DNA of 10,209 nucleotides from JAHWKI01 sp035513575 (GTDB taxonomy: Bacteria > Gemmatimonadota > Gemmatimonadetes > Longimicrobiales > RSA9), in the NCBI GenBank assembly GCA_035513575.1, contig DATKBW010000234.1, positions 1-10,209 on the forward strand, read 5' to 3'. Below are positions 1 to 7,372 of this stretch, one piece after another. Within the stretch, counting starts at the first letter, position 1; each line of letters opens with the position of its first letter. A program made the translations under genes and the position numbers. Below the pieces are notes generated by a model, which ran no database searches, was not told where the DNA came from, and was given only the letters and a program-made list of their open reading frames with translations.

Positions 1-344
1 GCCCCCTGGGGCACGATGTCGATCTCGGCCCGGCCGGCGGTCGGACCTCTCCTGACGTAGTAATTCGACAGACCCGATACCGCGTTCGGGGCGAATTCGA
101 GCCGGTGGCCGCCCCCGATGGGCTGGATGCCGCCGTTCGGCTCCACCGTGATCTGCGTATCGACCACCGTGAACCCCGGACAGGAAATCGGCGTCGGGAG
201 TCCGTCCGGGGGCGGGAAGACGGGCGGACCGGCCGCGTCCGCGCAGGCGGCGGGGAACGCGAGGGCGGCCAGGACCGAGAGGAACCCGCGGCGGGGCGGT
301 GCGGTGACGAGCACGGGTACGACGCGGCGATCGGATCTCGGCAT
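1..344 (-). CDS. Partial secreted (probable lipo)protein, 5' end only
   Basis: The minus-strand frame is open from an ATG at 344 to the window edge, giving 114 complete codons with the C-terminus missing. The first 40 residues look like an export signal: a twin-arginine stretch PRRGFLS (residues 17-23) close to the Tat consensus, then a hydrophobic run LSVLAALAF and a cysteine at 34 (FPAAC). The lipobox is imperfect because Pro sits at -3. A proline-rich linker follows (residues 39-52), then a beta-rich stretch (about 55-114) with the pattern GGIQPIGGGHRLEFAPNAVS. This loosely recalls the 'G-G-x-L-x-hP-x-A' pattern of ZU5-like domains in secreted proteins, but the match is weak. AAGGGG lies about 4 bases before the ATG. 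The function is not recognised. The long open frame, a coherent signal peptide and a shadow-free opposite strand support a real gene. Tat versus Sec export is undecided. Confidence 0.6.
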   Translation of the reverse strand, partial: MPRSDRRVVPVLVTAPPRRGFLSVLAALAFPAACADAAGPPVFPPPDGLPTPISCPGFTVVDTQITVEPNGGIQPIGGGHRLEFAPNAVSGLSNYYVRRGPTAGRAEIDIVPQG

Positions 345-640
345 GGCTCCCCTTTGGAAGATGGACCCGGGAACATGCCCGGCTCGGGATCAAGGGTGCG
401 CGGCGAAGCCCCGGCGCCTGGCCAGGGGCGCGCAACTCGCGGCCGCACGCGTCTTCTCGCCCCAAACGATAGGGCGCGCGGCCCCCGAATGCCATGATGC
501 ATGAATCGGATCGTGCCGGGATCGACGATAGTCAGCGCGCCCCCTCGTCCGTAGATTCGGACCGTCGGGATCGGGCGGCGCTGTGCGCGGCCCGCCATGA
601 CCGCCAGCTGACGGGGGTGTGCGTGTCGACGTTGTCGCGC
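345..640. other. Divergent intergenic region between the partial lipoprotein gene and the SH3b-like gene
   Basis: This stretch of nearly 300 bases separates two divergent genes and should hold both promoters, but I see no convincing -35/-10 pair. It contains a GCGGCCGC palindrome and two GGGCGCGC copies, which are unremarkable at this base composition. The downstream gene's frame stays open back to an ATG at 494. That extension uses more AT-ending codons (CGT, AGT, GAT, GTA) than the body of the gene, so I treat it as mostly non-coding. Confidence 0.35.
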
Positions 641-1345
641 ATGACGCGGGATGTAGTGGGTGTGGTGGTGCTCGCCGGGCTCGTCGCATGGCTCGCCGCG
701 GTGCTCTTCGGGGGCGTGACCGCCGGTCAGCCCGGGCCCCGGCTCGTCGGGCTCGTGGAGCTGCCGGGCCTCTTCGGGGTCCGTGACCCCGATGGCCCGC
801 CGGGGATGATTCGCCCCGCGGAAACCGTCCCCGTTCCATTGCACGCAGAACCGGACCCTGCATCCGCGCGGGTGGCCAGCGTCTCCGCCGCGGATTCGCT
901 GGTATGGGCCGAGTTCGATTACGAGGCCCCCGCGGCGCTGGCGTATGGCGAGGCGGGGGGGTGGGCGCTGGTGGCGCTGCGCGAGGAGACCGGGCGGCGC
1001 TACGGGTGGGTGCCCCCGGGCCACCGGGGCCCGCTGCACGCGCTGGGGACCCTCCTCGAGCAGGGTCTTGCGTACCTGACGTCCGACTGGGACGGGCTGC
1101 TCCGTGAAGAGCCATCCCCGGGGGCCCGCTCGTTCCGGAGCGAGCGAGGGGGATCGGGCGATCCGGTGGATGTGAACGTCCTCCGGACCGTCGAGTCCGA
1201 GGGTGTCACCTGGATCCAGGTCGAGCTGCTGGGACCCGGGCGCTGTACGTCTGCCTCCATGCCGTCGGTCGGGGCGACCGGCTGGGTCCCGGCGCTGGCG
1301 GACGGCGGCATGGCCAACGCCTGGTTCTACTCGAGGGGGTGCTGA
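641..1345 (+). CDS. Membrane-anchored protein with SH3b-like segments, hypothetical
   Basis: From the ATG at 641 this is a 234-residue protein. An N-terminal hydrophobic helix (residues 5-25, DVVGVVVLAGLVAWLAAVLF) acts as a membrane anchor or uncleaved signal, so the rest is probably outside the cytoplasm. Residues about 62-125 (VPVPLHAEPDPASARVA to RRYGWVPPG) and about 175-220 (VDVNVLR to TGWVPALAD) each have SH3b-like features: an early 'V-LH-EPD-S' strand and a terminal G-W-V-P motif. Such segments in bacteria usually bind cell wall or other envelope components, and that role is inferred here. Cys202 and Cys234 could form a disulfide. No clear Shine-Dalgarno precedes 641, a GTG at 617 or the ATG at 494. 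I prefer 641 because the hydrophobic helix starts at once there. Codons end heavily in G. The gene is followed by a strong hairpin and then pepD. Confidence 0.65.
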   Translation: MTRDVVGVVVLAGLVAWLAAVLFGGVTAGQPGPRLVGLVELPGLFGVRDPDGPPGMIRPAETVPVPLHAEPDPASARVASVSAADSLVWAEFDYEAPAALAYGEAGGWALVALREETGRRYGWVPPGHRGPLHALGTLLEQGLAYLTSDWDGLLREEPSPGARSFRSERGGSGDPVDVNVLRTVESEGVTWIQVELLGPGRCTSASMPSVGATGWVPALADGGMANAWFYSRGC

Positions 1346-1354
1346 GCGCCGGCT

Positions 1355-1392
1355 CGCGCCGTTGCATGAAGCCCCGTATCATGAACGGCGCG
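1355..1392. repeat. Strong inverted repeat (14-bp stem) between the SH3b-like gene and pepD
   Basis: CGCGCCGTTGCATGA (1355-1369) pairs with TCATGAACGGCGCG (1379-1392). This makes a 14-bp stem with one bulged G at 1364 and a 9-base loop. It starts 10 bases after the stop of the upstream gene and ends 42 bases before the pepD start. No T-run follows on the plus strand, so it is not a textbook intrinsic terminator. It may still end transcription, protect an RNA end or bind a dimeric protein. Confidence 0.6.
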
Positions 1393-1434
1393 GCAGGAAC
1401 GTCCGCACCCTGAACACCGGCAACGCGTCCTCCC

Positions 1435-2889
1435 ATGCCGACCTTCGTCTCCACCCTCGAGCCCACCGCCCTCTGGGCCCATTTCGACCACATCCTCACC
1501 ATCCCCCGCGGCTCCGGGAACGAGGACGCCATGCGCGCCTACGTCCTGGAGGTGGCGGAGCGGACCGGCCTCGAGCACCAGGTCGACGATGTGGGGAACG
1601 TCGTCGTCCGAAAGCCGGGAGCGCCGGGGCACGAGAGCGCGCCGGTCACGGTGCTCCAGAGCCATCTGGACATGGTGAACGAGAAGAACTCGGACACGGA
1701 GCACGATTTCACGCGAGATCCTCTCGTCCCGGAGCGAGACGGCGAGTACCTGAAGGCGCGGGGCACCACCCTCGGCTCGGACAACGGGATCGGGGTCGCG
1801 GCCATGCTGGCCCTCATGGAAGCCGACGACGTGGGCCACGGCCCTCTGGAGCTGCTCTTCACCATCGACGAGGAGACGGGGCTCACCGGGGCGGGGAAGC
1901 TCGACGGCTCCATGCTCCGGGGGCGACGGCTCCTCAACCTGGACACCGAGGAGGAGGGGGCCATCTACGTGGGCTGCGCCGGGGGCGGGGACAGCCACCT
2001 GTCGCTCCCGGTGAAGCGCGCCGCGCCCCCGCAAGGCGCCCGCCCGTTCCGCATCGCGCTGCGCGGGCTCAAGGGCGGCCACTCGGGAGTCGACATCCAC
2101 CTCCAGCGGGGCAACGCGATCCGGCTCCTGGCGCGACTCCTCGACACCGCCGCCCGGGGGACGACGTTCCGACTCGCCGCGTTCGACGGGGGTGACAAGC
2201 ACAACGCGATCCCCCGGGAAGCCACCGCCGCGGTCCTCGTGGCGGATGCGGACGTCGAGGGCTTCCGTCAGCGGCTCGAGGCCGAGCTCGAGCGGGTACA
2301 GGACGCCTTCGCGCCCGCGGAGCCGGGGCTGGCCATGACCGCGGAGGAGGCGCAGTCCCCGGCCGACGCGCTGGACGAAGGGAGCTCCCGGAAGGCGCTC
2401 CACCTCCTGCACGCGCTCCCCCACGGCGTCGCGGCCATGAGCTACGACATCCCCGACCTGGTGGAGACCAGCACGAACCTCGCCCGGGTCCGGACGGAAG
2501 GGGACCGCCTCACGATCCTCATGAGCACGCGTTCCTCGGTGGCGGGGGAGCTGGAGGCGCTCCGGGCCCGGATCCGGGCCATCGCGCACCTGGCCGGCGC
2601 GGAGGTGAAGGAGGAGGCGCCGTACCCGGGCTGGAAGCCGAACCTGGAGTCCGCGCTCCTCGAGGTCGTCACCGACGTGTACCACGACGAGCTGGAAGAG
2701 GAGCCCGCCATCAAGGCGATCCACGCCGGGCTCGAGACCGGTATCATCGGCGAGAAGGTCCCGGGGATGGACATGGTCTCCATCGGGCCGCAGATCGAGT
2801 TCCCGCACTCGCCCGATGAGCGCGTGCGCATCCCGTCCGTCGGGGACTTCTACGCGCTCCTCGTCCGCACGCTGGAGCGCCTCGCCTGA
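1435..2889 (+). CDS. pepD: Aminoacyl-histidine dipeptidase PepD (peptidase M20C)
   Basis: This 484-residue cytosolic zinc dipeptidase cleaves Xaa-His (carnosine-like) and other dipeptides. Its length matches the family norm of about 485. All metal and catalytic positions are visible: His77 and Asp79 (QSHLDMV), Asp116 (TLGSDNGIG), Glu146 and Glu147 (IDEETG), Asp170 (LNLDTEEEG) and His458 (EFPHSPDE). They sit exactly three residues before the positions known in characterised Vibrio/E. coli-type PepD (80, 82, 119, 149, 150, 173, 461). The lid or dimer domain (about 190-400) contains GLKGGHSGVDIH and HNAIPREA, typical of M20C. The ATG at 1435 gives a full N-terminus, although no clear ribosome binding site precedes it. 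The acyltransferase gene follows after 19 bases, suggesting co-transcription without an obvious metabolic link. Confidence 0.96.
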   Translation: MPTFVSTLEPTALWAHFDHILTIPRGSGNEDAMRAYVLEVAERTGLEHQVDDVGNVVVRKPGAPGHESAPVTVLQSHLDMVNEKNSDTEHDFTRDPLVPERDGEYLKARGTTLGSDNGIGVAAMLALMEADDVGHGPLELLFTIDEETGLTGAGKLDGSMLRGRRLLNLDTEEEGAIYVGCAGGGDSHLSLPVKRAAPPQGARPFRIALRGLKGGHSGVDIHLQRGNAIRLLARLLDTAARGTTFRLAAFDGGDKHNAIPREATAAVLVADADVEGFRQRLEAELERVQDAFAPAEPGLAMTAEEAQSPADALDEGSSRKALHLLHALPHGVAAMSYDIPDLVETSTNLARVRTEGDRLTILMSTRSSVAGELEALRARIRAIAHLAGAEVKEEAPYPGWKPNLESALLEVVTDVYHDELEEEPAIKAIHAGLETGIIGEKVPGMDMVSIGPQIEFPHSPDERVRIPSVGDFYALLVRTLERLA

Positions 2890-2908
2890 CCGGCGCGGGC
2901 GCGCCCCG

Positions 2909-4291
2909 ATGGTCGCCGGGCTGATCCGCGGCGCCGTCGCCGCCGCGGTGGCCGTGTTCTACCGCCTCGAGCGCCGCGGCCCGGCCGTGCCACCGGGAGG
3001 GGTCCTGATCGCCGCGAACCACCCCAACTCCCTCATGGACCCCCTCGTCCTCTACCGGACGGCCGGTCGCAACGCGCGTCCCCTGGCGAAGGCGCCGCTC
3101 TTCCGGAAGCGGGTGGTCGGTCCGATCATCCGGGCGCTGGGCGGGATCCCGGTGTACCGGCGGCAGGACGACCCCGGGCAGATGGAGCGCAACGAGGACA
3201 CCTTCCGCGCGGCCATCGAGGCGCTGCTGAACGGCGAGGCCATCCAGATCTTCCCGGAAGGGCGCAGCCACTCGGACCCGGCCCTTTCCCCTCTCAGGAC
3301 CGGCGCGGCCCGGATCGGCCTGGCCGCCGAGGCGGCCGGGGCGTGGTGCGCGGGGATCCGCATCGTCCCGGTGGGGCTCACCTTCGAGCGGAAGCCGTTT
3401 TTCCGCGGCCGCGCCATGGCGCTCTACGGGGAGCCGATCGCCGTGGCGGAGTACCGCGCGGCGCACGAGCGCGACCCCCACGACGCCGCGCGTCGCCTCA
3501 CCGCCGAGCTGGAGCGGCGACTCCACGCCCTCACGCTCAACCTCACGGAGGCCCGCGACGGGGAGCTGATCGACGCGGCGGAGCGGCTCTGGGCGCGGGA
3601 GAAGGGGCTGCACGGCTTCCGGGAGACCGCTCCCCTCGCCGACCGGCTCCCCCGGCTCCAGGCCTTCGCACGGGGACTGGCCTGGCTACGCGCCCGGGAT
3701 CCGAATCGCTTCGCCGACCTCGCGCGACGCGTGCGCGGCTACCAGCGGAAGGCACGGGTGCTCGGGGCCGGGGAGGGGGAGGTCCCGGACCGCTACCGGC
3801 TCCGCCCGACGCTCCGCTGGGGCGCGACCCGCGTGCTGCCCGCGGTCCTGCTCGCGCCCGTGGCCGCCATCGGGGTCGTCGCCTGGTGGATCCCGTATCG
3901 GCTCGTCGGGGCCGTCGTGGCGCGGATGCGCATGCCGACGGACGTGATCGCCACGTACAAGCTGGGCGCGGCCCTCGTGGCCATGCCGCTGTTCCTGGTG
4001 CTCTGGGGCGGCCTCGTCGCCCGGGTGTGGGGAGCCTTCCCGGCCGCCGTGGCCGTCGTGGCGCTCCCCCTCATCGGCGTCCTCACCATCCGCTGGTGGG
4101 ATGGCGCGAGGGCCGCGGCGGAGGACATACGCCTGTTCGGGCGCGTCGCCGCACGCCCGCACCGGCTCGAGCGGCTCGCGGCCGAGCGACGGGACCTCGT
4201 CGCCGCCATCGACGACGTCCGCCGGCTCGCCGAGGCCGAGGCGCCGCAGGCGGTGGAGCGGCCGGGCGGCGTTACGGGCCCTTCCGCGTGA
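2909..4291 (+). CDS. PlsC-type phospholipid/glycerol acyltransferase with C-terminal membrane domain
   Basis: This 460-residue protein has an N-terminal acyltransferase domain (about 1-210) and a membrane C-terminus. Family blocks are present: NHPNSLMDP (His38, Asp44), GGIPVYRR (78-85), FPEGRS (115-120) and VPVG (153-156). The His-Asp spacing is HX5D rather than the usual HX4D, as in the fungal Gat1/Sct1-type glycerol-3-phosphate/dihydroxyacetone-phosphate acyltransferases. The likely job is transfer of an acyl chain to a glycerol-phosphate backbone at the inner membrane; the exact acceptor is uncertain. A helical linker (about 195-300) leads to three predicted membrane segments (about 310-334, 352-372, 376-394) and a charged tail. 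Ordinary PlsC is near 245 residues, so about half of this protein is extra. I chose the ATG at 2909, just after the pepD stop. An in-frame ATG at 2816 would add 31 low-complexity residues inside pepD. Confidence 0.85.
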   Translation: MVAGLIRGAVAAAVAVFYRLERRGPAVPPGGVLIAANHPNSLMDPLVLYRTAGRNARPLAKAPLFRKRVVGPIIRALGGIPVYRRQDDPGQMERNEDTFRAAIEALLNGEAIQIFPEGRSHSDPALSPLRTGAARIGLAAEAAGAWCAGIRIVPVGLTFERKPFFRGRAMALYGEPIAVAEYRAAHERDPHDAARRLTAELERRLHALTLNLTEARDGELIDAAERLWAREKGLHGFRETAPLADRLPRLQAFARGLAWLRARDPNRFADLARRVRGYQRKARVLGAGEGEVPDRYRLRPTLRWGATRVLPAVLLAPVAAIGVVAWWIPYRLVGAVVARMRMPTDVIATYKLGAALVAMPLFLVLWGGLVARVWGAFPAAVAVVALPLIGVLTIRWWDGARAAAEDIRLFGRVAARPHRLERLAAERRDLVAAIDDVRRLAEAEAPQAVERPGGVTGPSA

Positions 4292-4658
4292 TCACCTCGA
4301 TGGCGCCATTGGTATGGTTCAGGCCGAACCGCGCCTGCGCGTCCGTGGCATCGAAGAATTGCATCCGCTCGATGGACAGCACCGGGATGCTCTCGAGCAT
4401 CTGGATCCCGCCGGCCCGGACACCATCCAAGTAGACCACGATGGGGTTCTCGGCGATGAAGCTGTTCGGGCCACGCGTCCGCAGCCAGCGCGGGCGCGCC
4501 TGCCGCACCGCTTCGTAGGCGTTCACCTGCATCGATGCCTCGAGGTCCGCGCGCGTCAGCTCGTCCGGGCTGCTCCGCCGCACGGTGTGGCCGGTCGTCG
4601 CGCACGCGGAAAGCAGCGCCAGCGCGACGAGGGGGAGGACGATACGGATCGTTCGCAT
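4272..4658 (-). CDS. Small lipoprotein consisting of a TonB-plug-like domain
   Basis: This 128-residue protein has a clear lipoprotein signal: a short basic N-terminus, hydrophobic core and lipobox LLSAC with Cys19. Residues about 33-126 resemble the plug domain of TonB-dependent outer membrane receptors, with a helix (DELTRADLEAS...AYEAVRQARP), an RG-containing turn, a strand NPIVVYLDGVRAGG, the segment LESIPVLSIERMQFF and the terminal FGLNHTNGAIEVITRKG. In full receptors a 22-strand barrel follows, but here the protein stops. It is therefore an orphan plug anchored by lipid, a type I associate with Gemmatimonadota. Function is unknown; capping or assisting an outer membrane receptor is only a guess. 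AGGAG (complement of 4667-4671) lies 8 bases before the ATG, which supports the start. The gene is 93 bp downstream of the permease on the same strand, and its end overlaps the acyltransferase by 20 bp tail to tail. Confidence 0.85.
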   Translation of the reverse strand: MRTIRIVLPLVALALLSACATTGHTVRRSSPDELTRADLEASMQVNAYEAVRQARPRWLRTRGPNSFIAENPIVVYLDGVRAGGIQMLESIPVLSIERMQFFDATDAQARFGLNHTNGAIEVITRKGP

Positions 4659-4751
4659 CGCTATGGCTCCTGACTCCGGGTGGGATCGGCCGCTCCAGTA
4701 CAGAATAACGCCCCGGCCGCCGGGATGGTAACACGGCGCGCCGCAGCATGG

Positions 4752-7121
4752 TCAGTCCGCGCGCAGCGCGACGAGCGGGTCCACCGCGGCGGCCCTCCGG
4801 GAAGGAACCCAGGTCGCCAGCAGCGCCGCGGCCGCCAGGAGCCCGACGACGGCGCCGAGCACCAGGGGATCGGCGGTCCCCACGCCGAAGAGCAGCCCTC
4901 CGAGGAGGCGCCCGGCCGCGAGCCCGCCCGCCATCCCCAGCGCCAGCCCGGTGGCCGCGAGGAGCATCCCTTCGCGCATCACGAGCCGCACGATGTCGGT
5001 GGAAACCGCGCCCACCGCCATCCGCACGCCGATCTCCCGCCGCCGCCCGGCGACCGACTGGGAGAGCACCGCGAAGAGGCCGGTGACGGCAAGGAGGAGG
5101 GCCAGGAGCCCGAAGGCGCCCAGCGTCACGGCATAGAACCGCGGCTGCGCGGTGGTGCGTGCCAGCAGCTCCCCCATGCTCGTCATTCCGCCCGGCGGGA
5201 CCTCAGGGTCCACCCGGAGGAGCGCCCCCCGCACCGCCGTCGCCAGGGCCGAGGGATCCATGTCCGCGCGCACGACGAAGTGGCCCGCGCTCCAGGGCAT
5301 CTGCGCGGCGGGATAGTAGAACTTGGGCTGCCGGGGCTCGGTCAGCGAGGCGTGGGCGGTGCTCTCGACCACTCCCACGATCTCCCGCATCACGGGCTCC
5401 CCGAAGTACGTGCGCGCCCTGCGGCCCACCGGGTCCGCGCCATCGAAGTAGGCATCCACGAAGGCCTGGTCCACGATGGCCACCGGCGGCGCATCCGCGC
5501 CGTCCGTCCGGCGAAACGTGCGGCCCCCCGTCACGCGCACCCCCATGGCCTCGAAGTAGCCGTCGGAGACGGAGGCGATCTGGACGCGCGGGGGATTGTC
5601 GTGCTCGATCCCCTCGACGACGGCGGGCGTGATCATGCTCGTCCCCCCGACCGGGAGGTTCCGGGCGGTCGCCGCACCGGTCACGCCCGGAAGGCCACGG
5701 ACCGCTTCCAGCGCGTCGTCCTGGAACCGCACCATCTGCCACGCCTCGGCGTAGCGGGAGGAGGGAAGGGAGTATTCGAACGTCGCGAGGTTCTGCGGCC
5801 GGAACCCCGGGTCCACGGCGATCATGCGCAGGAAGCTGCGGGTCAGCAGACCGCCGCCCACCAGCAGCACCACGCTCAGCGACACCTCCGCGATCACGAA
5901 CGCCGAGCGCAGACGGCGCGCACCCATGCCGCCCCGCGCATCCCTCGCGCGCAGCCCGTCGTAGGGCGCGTCACGGCCCAGCCGCAGCGCGGGGATCAGT
6001 CCCGCGAGCAGCCCCGCGAGCAGGGCGGTCGCCAGCGCGAAGCCCAGGACACCGGCGTCGATCCCGATCTCCTCGGCGCGAGGGAGGTCCCCCGGCGCCA
6101 GCCCGACCAGCACGCCGATGAGCCACCACGACAGGAGCACGCCGACGGCGCCGGCCACCAGCGCGAGCACCGTCCCTTCGCTGAGGAGCTGCACGACCAC
6201 TCGCCCGCGTCCGGCCCCTAGCGCCCGGCGCACCGCCAGCTCCCGTTCCCGAACCTCCGTCCGGGCCAGCATCAGCGTCCCGACGTTCGCGCACGCGATC
6301 AGCAGCACGAACACCACCGCCCCGAACAGGATCAGCAGCGGCGTCCGCACCTCGCTCATCAGCTCTTCCTTCAGCGGGATCACCAGCGCCGTGATGCCGT
6401 AGTCCGGGACGCCGGCGAGGATCCCGTTCAGCTCCTCCTGCGCGGACGCGGCCGTCGCTCCCCGCGCCAGCCGGCCGAACGCCTCCAGGATATGGGCATG
6501 GCGGACCTCCATGAACCCGGCGTCCGGCGCAAGCGGGAGCCAGATGTCCACACCCGTCGGGACCCGCAGCGCCTCGCTGGCGACGCCCACCACCTCGTAC
6601 GGCCGGGCCTCCACCTCGATCACGCGACCGAGCACGCCGGCGTCGCCGCCGAACCGCCGCCTCCAGAGATCGCTGGAAAGCACCGCCGCCCGGCGCCCTT
6701 CCGCCGCGTCATCGGGGTCCAGTCCCCGGCCCAGCACCGGGGGCAAGCCGAGCAGGCCGAAGAACTCGCCCCCCACCGAGGACACTCCCACGCGGAACGC
6801 CTCCGCGCCGCCCTTCACCGTGGCCTCACCGCCCGACGTCGCCACCGCCAGCATCTCCACCGCCCTCGCCGACTCCCGCCAGTCACGGTAGCTCGGACCC
6901 GATGCGCCGAACACATACCCCTGCCGCGGATCGACCTGTCGGATCTGCACCAGTCGGTCCGGCTCGGCGTACGGCAACGGCCGCAGCACTACGCCCGCCA
7001 CCACGCTGTACACCGCCACCGTGATCGCTATGCCCACCGCGAGGATCAGCACCACGACAGCGGAATGCCCCGCGTTCCTCCGCAGGGACCGCCACGCCTG
7101 GCCGACTCCGGCTGCCACCAT
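4752..7121 (-). CDS. Duplicated orphan ABC-type permease (ADOP; MacB_PCD/FtsX repeats)
   Basis: This 789-residue membrane protein is built as two similar halves, the architecture of acidobacterial-type duplicated orphan permeases. Half one has TM1 (about 20-46), a MacB-like periplasmic domain (about 50-255) and an FtsX block with TM2-4 (about 262-287, 313-341, 355-380). The hallmark is ACANVGTLMLARTEVRERE, then AVRRALGAGRGRV. Half two has TM5 (about 405-430), a second periplasmic domain (about 437-655) and TM6-8 (about 664-690, 718-746, 752-772) with RRREIGVRMAVGA. No ATP-binding subunit is encoded nearby, hence 'orphan'. By analogy with MacB and LolE it may use mechanotransmission for export or envelope work, with substrate unknown. 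There is no N-terminal PadR or HTH fusion. GGAGGG sits 3 bases before the ATG at 7121 and supports the start. It is divergent from the ArsR-type regulator gene. Confidence 0.93.
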   Translation of the reverse strand: MVAAGVGQAWRSLRRNAGHSAVVVLILAVGIAITVAVYSVVAGVVLRPLPYAEPDRLVQIRQVDPRQGYVFGASGPSYRDWRESARAVEMLAVATSGGEATVKGGAEAFRVGVSSVGGEFFGLLGLPPVLGRGLDPDDAAEGRRAAVLSSDLWRRRFGGDAGVLGRVIEVEARPYEVVGVASEALRVPTGVDIWLPLAPDAGFMEVRHAHILEAFGRLARGATAASAQEELNGILAGVPDYGITALVIPLKEELMSEVRTPLLILFGAVVFVLLIACANVGTLMLARTEVRERELAVRRALGAGRGRVVVQLLSEGTVLALVAGAVGVLLSWWLIGVLVGLAPGDLPRAEEIGIDAGVLGFALATALLAGLLAGLIPALRLGRDAPYDGLRARDARGGMGARRLRSAFVIAEVSLSVVLLVGGGLLTRSFLRMIAVDPGFRPQNLATFEYSLPSSRYAEAWQMVRFQDDALEAVRGLPGVTGAATARNLPVGGTSMITPAVVEGIEHDNPPRVQIASVSDGYFEAMGVRVTGGRTFRRTDGADAPPVAIVDQAFVDAYFDGADPVGRRARTYFGEPVMREIVGVVESTAHASLTEPRQPKFYYPAAQMPWSAGHFVVRADMDPSALATAVRGALLRVDPEVPPGGMTSMGELLARTTAQPRFYAVTLGAFGLLALLLAVTGLFAVLSQSVAGRRREIGVRMAVGAVSTDIVRLVMREGMLLAATGLALGMAGGLAAGRLLGGLLFGVGTADPLVLGAVVGLLAAAALLATWVPSRRAAAVDPLVALRAD

Positions 7122-7372
7122 GTTCCCTCCACACGTTGCTCACGCCGGGCTTCGCAGCACCGCCGGGAGAATACCGTGCCGCTCCTGCGCAGCCAGGCCA
7201 GGTCCCAGCCCTGCAATCGGTTACGTCGAATCGGGCACGCCCACCACCCCGCGCCGCTGTCCTGACTGCGGACACCGGGCGCTCGAAACCGGGACACCCG
7301 CCGCGGACACTCGGCGCCGGGGTGGGACCCTTGCCCCGGGGCGGCGGGCGTTATATCCTTGGATCCGGATTC
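7122..7372. promoter_or_regulatory. Divergent intergenic region between the permease and the ArsR-type regulator
   Basis: These 251 bases must hold the promoters of both divergent genes. The frame of the regulator runs open back to 7136, but the upstream part is low-complexity and lacks a domain. The right half has repeated GGACA boxes: TGTCC at 7258-7262 and GGACAC at 7270-7275, 7292-7297 and 7305-7310. The first two of these form a 5-bp inverted repeat with a 7-base loop. Whether they bind a protein is not known. Confidence 0.4.
7331..7359 (+). promoter_or_regulatory. Possible promoter of the ArsR-methyltransferase gene
   Basis: TTGCCC (7331-7336) matches four of six bases of a -35 box. 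The AT-rich island TTATATCCT (7351-7359) is the only one nearby in a very GC-rich stretch. Taking TATCCT (7354-7359) as the -10 gives a 17-base spacer. The start of transcription would then fall only a few bases before the ATG at 7373, giving a very short or leaderless message. This is a guess from pattern and position. Confidence 0.3.

Noticed and set aside
1327..2808. Minus-strand open frame of 493 codons opposite pepD
   Set aside because: It is a GC-driven shadow. The plus strand encodes a full PepD with every catalytic residue in place.
2816..2908. N-terminal extension of the acyltransferase into pepD
   Set aside because: The extension lies mostly inside the pepD coding sequence and is Ser/Arg-rich. 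The ATG at 2909 gives a normal membrane-proximal N-terminus.
4680..6221. Plus-strand open frame of 513 codons opposite the permease
   Set aside because: It is low-complexity and rich in His, Arg and Gly, and is antisense to a well-supported membrane protein.
7136..7372. N-terminal extension of the ArsR-methyltransferase protein
   Set aside because: These 79 residues are Pro/Arg/Gly-rich without a domain. The ATG at 7373 begins right before the HTH and follows an AT-rich promoter-like patch.
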